Positions 61,501-64,000 of a stretch of 64,000 nt of DNA are shown one piece after another. The position numbers and the translations under genes were made by a program. Position 1 is the first letter of the stretch. Every line of letters starts with the position of its first letter. A model generated the notes under the pieces. The model made no database searches. It was not told the DNA's origin and was given only the letters and a program-made list of their open reading frames with translations. Source of the stretch: Catonia carolina (Eukaryota; Arthropoda; Insecta; Hemiptera; Achilidae); NCBI GenBank assembly GCA_035578175.1, contig JAQMRL010000003.1, positions 95,277,969 through 95,341,968 of the forward strand, given 5' to 3'.

Positions 61501-62060
61501 GAAGGGACATGCGCAAGGTGAAAAGTAGATGCTTTTCAGAGGGCCTGGCATGCTGATAAGTATAATTTTCCACTCGGTGAGGAAGGCAATTGTAAACCAC
61601 CACACTCCTTGTTTTACTTAGTAAAACCACTAGAGGTTCAAGCCAGCCTTTCAGCTGATGACCTAAACAACAACAATTTACCAAGACAATCAGATCTAGA
61701 GTACATTTTAATTCAGAAATTTATAAATGACCACCTCCTTGGTGTAGTAGTTAGTACGGTAACCTACTGCAAAGTGGAAAGAGGAAAGTTCAATTCCTTA
61801 CAGGTTCTGAAAACTCATAGGCTTCAAAACCTATCGTTACAGTTACAAATTTTTATAAGAAAAATTAAAAAATCTTACAAGTTATAATTGTCTATGTAAT
61901 ATTATTTTGTTTCAGTTGCATTAATAACTTTATGTGTGCCTATGGAGGATGTATACATAAATCAGATAAATGTAATGGTAAAATTGACTGTGCTGATGGT
62001 TCCGATGAAGACGAGTTTTTATGTGATGATAAAAAACCTTTAGTTGTGAGTAACTCATAA
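40440..62060 (+). CDS. Multi-LDLa secreted protein gene, probable modular serine protease (modSP/HP14-like) N-terminal region: gene span
   Basis: Ten exons join in one open frame of 436 codons to the last possible donor, or 440 to an in-frame stop. The order is signal peptide, acidic linker, LDLa a-b-c-d, Thr/Asn linker, LDLa a'-b'-c'-d'. Junction phases 1, 2, 2, 2... all close correctly. LDLa modules bind Ca2+ through CDG..DC.D.SDE and mediate protein contacts. In insects, F-x-C-x-YGAC modules with a four- or five-LDLa array, then sushi and trypsin-like domains, mark the modular serine protease that senses microbial patterns upstream of Toll and phenoloxidase. Neither a sushi nor a protease domain is inside the window, so the family call is an inference. 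Another secreted LDLa protein, or an LDL-receptor relative, is possible. Eight modules is more than I know for this family. Confidence 0.6.
41868..41915. repeat. AGT-type microsatellite
   Basis: An imperfect run of agt/tag and att units (atagtagtagtagtagtatt..agtagtagtcgtagtaat). Confidence 0.8.
41919..42574. repeat. Pair of 91-bp direct repeats about 470 bp apart
   Basis: Copies at 41919-42009 and 42482-42574 share 'attcagaaaaacgttttactcaataat' and 'aagattccagttgttgataatgtttt'. They differ at a handful of sites. They could be the ends of an unknown insertion or a segmental duplication. Confidence 0.75.
43089..43176 (+). CDS. LDLa gene exon 2: acidic linker
   Basis: The acceptor caatttcag ends at 43088. 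The exon reads [30 protein letters not shown], a cysteine-free, charged stretch between the signal peptide and the first LDLa module. The donor GTAAGC at 43177 leaves phase 2. No known domain is visible. It may be a short propeptide or spacer. Confidence 0.65.
43285..43655 (+). mobile_element. Decayed mariner fragment, 5' end
   Basis: A TIR-like ACGAGGTACGAGGGCTAATATTCAAGG precedes a broken frame beginning [11 protein letters not shown], a start seen in irritans/SETMAR-type mariner transposases, with later patches like '..GTEA.S.TT'. There are multiple stops and no catalytic domain. Confidence 0.6.
44465..44812 (+). repeat. Family G repeat, single-unit copy
   Basis: Matches 37556-38035 from 'catgagacgacgcgtctcatgg' to 'gatgataattttataaatagccacc' but has one 'tgatttctgtatctactctttaagagg' block instead of two. 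It begins with a small palindrome (catgagacg..cgtctcatg). Confidence 0.75.
45050..45163 (+). CDS. LDLa gene exon 3: LDLa module a (lacks the Cys1-Cys3 pair)
   Basis: The acceptor ttttttacag ends at 45049. The exon reads [23 protein letters not shown], then [11 protein letters not shown]. The calcium-site signature CDG..DC..GSDE is present, but the first LDLa cysteine (before F-x-C) and the third (Y where C is expected in G-x-C-I) are both absent. These two normally pair with each other, so one disulfide is cleanly missing. The remaining four can form the 2-5 and 4-6 bridges. Module a' (55104) shares the same loss. The donor GTAAGT leaves phase 2. Confidence 0.85.
45270..45540 (-). mobile_element. 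LINE C-terminal fragment (reverse strand)
   Basis: The minus-strand frame reads [24 protein letters not shown], then [11 protein letters not shown], the R-x-LRW-x-GH-x-x-RM..RLPK-x-V..R-x-GRP-x-x-x-W pattern of LINE ORF2 tails. It lies in an intron and is truncated. Confidence 0.75.
46308..46430 (+). repeat. tRNA-derived SINE head (family D-like)
   Basis: 'gaccacatcagtggttcagtggtttactgcaaagc' with B box 'ggtttgattccc'. It has the same opening as the elements at 54.7 and 61.7 kb (gaccacct). The body is degenerate. Confidence 0.5.
46511..46663 (+). CDS. LDLa gene exon 4: LDLa module b (YGAC type)
   Basis: An AAG acceptor (tatctaag) ends at 46510. The exon reads [23 protein letters not shown], then [15 protein letters not shown], with all six cysteines and an intact calcium site, followed by [14 protein letters not shown] leading to the next module's first cysteine. 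The F-x-CAYGACV motif is characteristic of modular serine protease LDLa repeats. The exon is 153 nt, identical in length to its paralogue at 57335, with 36 of 52 residues the same. That paralogue also uses an AAG acceptor. Confidence 0.88.
46836..47588 (+). repeat. Family B repeat interrupted by a SINE
   Basis: Starts GTGTGAAACACTCCCACGACTTTCTCTTGCCAAT and ends near 'atatagggtaaaataaagtg'. The family D SINE at 47138-47305 sits in the middle, so family B is older than that insertion. It includes a (CG)n/(CA)n tract near 47484-47503. Confidence 0.65.
47138..47305 (+). repeat. tRNA-derived SINE (family D), well preserved
   Basis: The A-box-like 'gtagcgtagaggtagcgcgc' and B box 'ggaacgattcccgg' lie at tRNA-like spacing. 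They are followed by 'agagtctggaaattttcacgagtaaaagcccacc' and an A-rich end. Inserted in a family B element. Confidence 0.75.
48126..48672. repeat. Two family B fragments head to head
   Basis: 48126-48315 is reverse-oriented ('tctcgccctacatgaaat..'). 48330-48672 is forward and ends 'tcatataggtcaagagaatg'. The junction is near 48320. The two together form a large imperfect inverted repeat. Confidence 0.6.
48915..49302 (+). repeat. Family A SINE-like repeat with perfect 13-bp target duplication
   Basis: The 388-bp copy runs from 'gttgcttaggtcatcagccg' to 'ctgttatgggcg'. It is flanked by TATTAAATACTAT at 48902-48914 and again at 49303-49315. A perfect, fairly long duplication indicates target-primed retroposition. 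There is no poly(A) tail at the 3' end. Confidence 0.85.
49385..49507 (+). CDS. LDLa gene exon 5: LDLa module c
   Basis: The acceptor ttattttag ends at 49384. The exon reads [21 protein letters not shown], then [15 protein letters not shown], a complete LDLa core whose first cysteine is supplied by the end of exon 4 (YKNC). The calcium-site residues are present (CDG..DC.D.SDE). The donor GTAAAC leaves phase 2. At 123 nt it equals its paralogue at 59675 in length. Confidence 0.88.
50262..50652 (+). repeat. Family A SINE-like repeat with 10-bp target duplication
   Basis: Runs from 'agttgtttaggtcaacagcgg' to 'ctgttatgggcaacaa'. TATGTGACTT occurs immediately before the element and again directly after it ('tatgtgacttatta'). 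Confidence 0.8.
50925..52154 (+). mobile_element. PIF/Harbinger-like transposon relic, about 1.2 kb
   Basis: The ends TCTATTCACACTTTTATtAAAGTAGCTTCAAA and its inverse TTTGAAGCTACTTTGATAAAAGTGAACAG form terminal inverted repeats of about 30 bp. Between 51545 and 51790 broken frames on the + strand read [20 protein letters not shown], then [15 protein letters not shown]. This resembles the HARBI1-type transposase N-terminal region (SPE-x-FD-x-LL-x-x-V..T-x-x-R-x-P-x-x..KL). The DDE catalytic part is missing, so the copy is non-autonomous. Confidence 0.7.
52882..53106 (+). CDS. LDLa gene exon 6: LDLa module d plus Thr/Asn-rich linker
   Basis: The acceptor tttaatag ends at 52881. The exon reads [23 protein letters not shown], then [17 protein letters not shown], a complete six-cysteine LDLa. 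It continues [22 protein letters not shown] and [13 protein letters not shown], a Thr-run linker with NAT sequons that are likely glycosylated. In modular proteases such a linker usually leads to a sushi domain, but here it leads into a second LDLa block. The donor GTATAG leaves phase 2. The linker makes this exon 225 nt long, the longest of the gene. Confidence 0.87.
53630..53720 (-). repeat. tRNA-like SINE head (reverse strand)
   Basis: On the reverse strand 'cttggtcagtctagcagtaaagtc' and B-box-like 'ggttcaaatcct' are at tRNA-like spacing. Truncated and degenerate. Confidence 0.45.
54073..54345. mobile_element. MITE of about 270 bp with TCAGA..ACTAATATCCC inverted ends
   Basis: The left end TCAGACTAACTAATATCCCATAGC and the right end (reverse complement) TCAGATGAACTAATGTCCCCTAGC match at most positions, and similarity continues into gAGTGAGAG. 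The interior has no open frame and is locally GC-richer. Confidence 0.7.
54738..54925 (+). repeat. tRNA-derived SINE (family D)
   Basis: Starts 'gaccacctcggtggaatatcagttagtagactgg', B box 'caggttcaattacg', body 'agtgtctggaaattatta..' and ends 'gatgttaatgtaacttaatatctagacaaaataaa'. Nearly full length. Confidence 0.7.
55104..55214 (+). CDS. LDLa gene exon 7: LDLa module a' (lacks the Cys1-Cys3 pair)
   Basis: The acceptor ttcatttcag ends at 55103. The exon reads [23 protein letters not shown], then [11 protein letters not shown]. Like module a, it lacks cysteines 1 and 3 (F replaces C in G-x-C-I) but keeps the calcium site. It starts the second four-module block and corresponds to exon 3 (111 versus 114 nt). 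The donor GTAAGT leaves phase 2. Confidence 0.86.
56125..56345 (-). mobile_element. LINE 3' end with (GAA)n tail, reverse strand
   Basis: The reverse complement reads [28 protein letters not shown], then [22 protein letters not shown] and a stop, followed by a GAA microsatellite (TTC run at 56127-56146). This is the characteristic C-terminus of an insect LINE ORF2. A second, differently decayed copy of the same lineage is at 58150. Confidence 0.8.
56585..56755. repeat. 85-bp tandem duplication
   Basis: 'ctctggtat.t.gggcatgaattagaaatatccatt.attttttagcatttctagaaatt' occurs starting at about 56587 and again at about 56672. The two units differ at few sites, so the duplication is fairly recent. 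Confidence 0.8.
57335..57487 (+). CDS. LDLa gene exon 8: LDLa module b' (YGAC type)
   Basis: An AAG acceptor (ttattaaag) ends at 57334. The exon reads [23 protein letters not shown], then [15 protein letters not shown], with six cysteines and the full calcium site, then [14 protein letters not shown]. At 153 nt and 36 of 52 residues identical, it is the direct paralogue of exon 4. The donor GTAAGT leaves phase 2. Confidence 0.88.
58150..58562 (+). mobile_element. LINE ORF2 C-terminal fragment
   Basis: Broken frames read [23 protein letters not shown], then [12 protein letters not shown], '..[10 protein letters not shown]', '..LFRAAVSKV' and '..IANLRSE', the full order of the LINE C-terminal tail motif. 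Frameshifts and stops are frequent. Same strand as the host gene, in intron 8. Confidence 0.8.
59340..59600 (-). repeat. Family B repeat, partial reverse copy
   Basis: Carries 'aacaacttttattttaaaagttttcccctacagagcttagtctagcgtcaatcagtgatttt' and ends 'actggcaagagagagagatgtgtgagtatttcacacc', about 70 bp before exon 9. Confidence 0.6.
59675..59797 (+). CDS. LDLa gene exon 9: LDLa module c'
   Basis: The acceptor caatttttcag ends at 59674. The exon reads [21 protein letters not shown], then [15 protein letters not shown], and its first cysteine comes from the end of exon 8 (YSFC). It matches exon 5 closely, including the shared CRNGQCIN and [10 protein letters not shown], and has the same 123-nt length. 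The donor GTAATT leaves phase 2. Confidence 0.88.
59798..61915. other. LDLa gene intron 9
   Basis: Contains a degenerate SINE near 60800-60960, a family A repeat at 61285-61674 and a SINE head at about 61725-61830 (gaccacctccttggtgtagtagttag). The rest is unrecognised. Confidence 0.65.
61285..61674 (-). repeat. Family A SINE-like repeat with perfect 11-bp target duplication
   Basis: A reverse-strand copy running from 'aggcagatggagtg' to 'gctgatgacctaaacaac'. AATTTACCAAG flanks it at 61274-61284 and 61675-61685. Together with the copies at 48915 and 50262 this gives duplications of 10, 11 and 13 bp. Confidence 0.85.
61916..62060 (+). CDS. LDLa gene exon 10: LDLa module d' (last exon seen)
   Basis: The acceptor ttgtttcag ends at 61915. 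The exon reads [22 protein letters not shown], then [15 protein letters not shown], complete in cysteines but with CNG instead of CDG at one calcium-site position. It continues DDKKPLV. There are two possible ends: a strong donor GTGAGT at 62046 (phase 0, exon 61916-62045), or read-through to TAA at 62058-62060, giving VSNS after that Val. I favour splicing to an exon beyond the window, because the donor is near-consensus and no convincing poly(A) signal follows. A secreted protein made only of LDLa modules remains possible. Confidence 0.8.
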
Positions 62061-63180
62061 TTATTTTACGAAGTACAGTAATACTTCTTCTTTTTAGAGT
62101 ATCAATTCCATCAATGACGATGAGCTAAATTTTGATAGATCACCCTCTTTCATGAACCACTATTAAAAGAGTGTGTGTACTTATATTTTTCCAGTCTCTA
62201 GTATTTTTCAACTATGAACCACATTTCCTTTGTCCAGGTCTGCATCTACGCTCAACTCTGCCCTCGAGAACAAGTCTCAGAATCTTATACTTATCACCCC
62301 TGTATAAATGATGACTAAGGTAAAGTTAAGTGACTAAGGTAGTTAGTCTTCCTTCTTTTGAATATGCTCATTAACTCATGATCCACAAAATTCTGAACAT
62401 TCTCCCGAACACCTACACTTTGAAAGTTTCTGAACTTAAATATTCTAAACATCTAAGCTTCATGGATTCCATACTCAAACTCAACAATTCCACACCACAG
62501 CAGGACAGAGAAATATTTGTCTTGACGACCTTATATCTAACAGGAAGTGAAATTGTATATTAACAAAAATATTTTTCAATAGCTTGATCTTTAATAAGTA
62601 AGTTGCATAGAGAGTGAGGAACCTAATGACCACCATCACCTTCGATATCAGTTGGCTAAATTTCAGACCAAGAGTCTCTTGCTCTCTAAAAATTAAGGCA
62701 CTCTCATTATTTAGAATAAATAGGCTATTATTATCAAAAACTGAAGTTTTTTAAGTTTAAAAAAATTAAAAAGCAACCAAAAGTAAGGTGATAAATTTCT
62801 TTTATACTACTGTAATTGATATTAATGGTTGGCAGGATGCATTTCAAAAATTTATTTATACTCAAGTTACTTTCGCTGAATCTGCAAAAGTGACTGTATT
62901 GTCAGCATTTCTTATATTGTCAAGTATTACATTCAGCTTAAGCCCATTGAAAGTATTATAAAAGGTGTAAGTATAAGTTATATGGAAGAGGTGAAAGAAC
63001 ACAACCCTGCCGTACCCCTTTCTTTGTATGAACAAGGCCTGTAATCTCATAATTTACTTTAACTGATTAAATTGATTGTTAATATTGAATGATGGCTGTA
63101 CAGGTTTCTATATGAAAAAAACTGGAGCATATCAAGTGCTCCAGTTATAATGTAGCAATTATTTGAGTGTGGTATAAAAT
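62061..63180. other. Presumed intron or 3' flank, no feature recognised
   Basis: No further LDLa, sushi or protease exon is visible. The 61-62 codon frames here have no domain features. Confidence 0.45.
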
Positions 63181-63900
63181 AACGAGACTGATGTAAAAAA
63201 TTTAATTTTAATTTTATACATACTCACTTATTGTCACCTTCAATATACACTCCTTCTCTATCCCTGCTACGCTCCATGTGAATTTTCCATGGTTTGAAAC
63301 AGTGCTGGAAGTCATCTTCTGTCAGCTCCTTCAGGACACGTGCTGCTTTCTCTTTTACAGCTTCCACAAACTCAATCTTGTCCCTTTTAATGCAGATTTC
63401 ACTTTAGGGAACAGGTAGAAGTCGCATGGTGCAAGATCTGGTGAATGCGGTGGATGTGTTCTAACACTGAGATGCTGTACTTGGCTAGGAACCTCTTGGC
63501 AGATTACGCGGAATGAGCTGGTACATTGTCTTGGTGGAGAACCCATGATTTGTCCTTCCACATTTTGGGGCGTTTTTTCCTTACTCTTTGATGTAGTTTA
63601 GAAAGTACCTCAAGGTAATAATATTGATTAATTGTTTGACCTTCAGGTACCCAGTGAAGGTACACAATCCTATGGATATAAAAAAAACAATCATCATTGC
63701 TTTAAATTTTGACTTGCTCATTCGAGCTTTTTTGGCTCTCGGTGAAGTTCGGCTCTTCCAGAGCATGGATTGGCGCTTCTTTTCTGGATCATAAGTAAAA
63801 TACCACGTTTCATCACATGTTATTATCGTTTCCAAAAAATTTGGGTCATTTTCAATCACGTACAAAGTGTCAGTACAAACATTTTTGCGAGCTTCATTTC
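63181..63900 (-). mobile_element. Mariner transposon copy with frameshifts, reverse strand
   Basis: The 3' TIR-like ACGAGACTGATGTAAAAAAT starts at about 63182 next to TA. On the minus strand the catalytic region is present: ENDPNFLETIITCDETW (first Asp), then VLHQDNVPAHS (second Asp), then HSPDLAPCDFYLFPKVKSAL (third Asp), ending GDNK and a stop at 63224-63226. The reading frame shifts at least twice, and the N-terminal HTH half is cut off near 63900. Confidence 0.8.
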
Positions 63901-63914
63901 AAACATTTTTGAGC

Positions 63915-64000
63915 AGCATGTATCCTGAAGGAGCTGACAGAAGATGACTTCCAGCACTGTTTCCAACAATGGAAAATTCGCATGGAGCATGGTAGGGATA
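63915..64000 (+). mobile_element. Second mariner fragment in opposite orientation, running off the window
   Basis: LKELTEDDFQHCFQQWKIRMEHGRD is the C-terminal part of the same transposase family, now on the + strand. It mirrors the sequence at 63243-63338. The two copies face each other, with the junction near 63900-63915. Confidence 0.75.

Noticed and set aside
1..64000. CRISPR arrays, operons, bacterial-type terminators, origins
   Set aside because: No regularly spaced direct repeats and no prokaryotic gene organisation. The coding sequence is split by GT/AG introns, so these categories do not apply.

Overview
This window is nuclear DNA from an AT-rich, repeat-rich, intron-rich eukaryote, almost certainly an insect and probably a hemimetabolous one such as a hemipteran. 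The evidence is GT/AG-bounded exons encoding insect-type proteins, mariner, hAT-like and Harbinger relics, LINE 3' ends and several tRNA-derived SINE families. There is no operon, no CRISPR array and no convincing functional tRNA or rRNA gene. Most open frames in the region are chance or belong to repeats. The real coding sequence is short exons with long introns, so I assembled the genes from splice sites and reading phase.

Region 1 (1-18.3 kb, + strand) is the 3' end of an atlastin gene, the ER-membrane-fusing dynamin-like GTPase. The canonical C-terminus (membrane hairpin plus amphipathic tail) is on exons 14945-15159, 16186-16252 and 17669-17800. About 14 kb upstream, a separate terminal exon (756-935) has the same acceptor phase and a similar opening (D-L..F..N..K..F), but then encodes one membrane segment and a basic/aromatic tail ending in a stop, followed by poly(A) signals. 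I read it as an alternative last exon that would replace the atlastin hairpin and tail. The GTPase part lies upstream of the window.

Region 2 (18.3-40.4 kb) has no gene I can support. It holds LINE 3'-end fragments, a truncated mariner, several MITEs, SINEs and a CpG-richer patch near 29 kb.

Region 3 (40.4-62 kb, + strand) is one gene of at least ten exons: a signal-peptide exon, a short linker exon, then eight LDL-receptor class A (LDLa) modules, one per exon. All internal coding junctions up to the last visible exon keep one open frame. The modules form two blocks of four (a-b-c-d, a'-b'-c'-d') with matching exon lengths (114/111, 153/153, 123/123) and a Thr/Asn-rich linker between them. 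The F-x-C-x-Y-G-x-C modules and the missing first/third cysteine pair in modules a and a' resemble the N-terminus of the modular serine protease (modSP/HP14) that starts insect Toll and melanization cascades. A sushi or protease domain would have to lie beyond 64 kb, so this identity is an inference. The end of the window carries two mariner fragments in opposite orientation.

The observations most worth a second look are the tail-swapping atlastin exon, the four-exon LDLa block duplication, a near-perfect 237-bp palindrome at 9451-9687, a roughly 380-bp SINE-like family with perfect 10-13 bp target duplications, and a second repeat family of about 500-900 bp with short inverted ends that appears about nine times.
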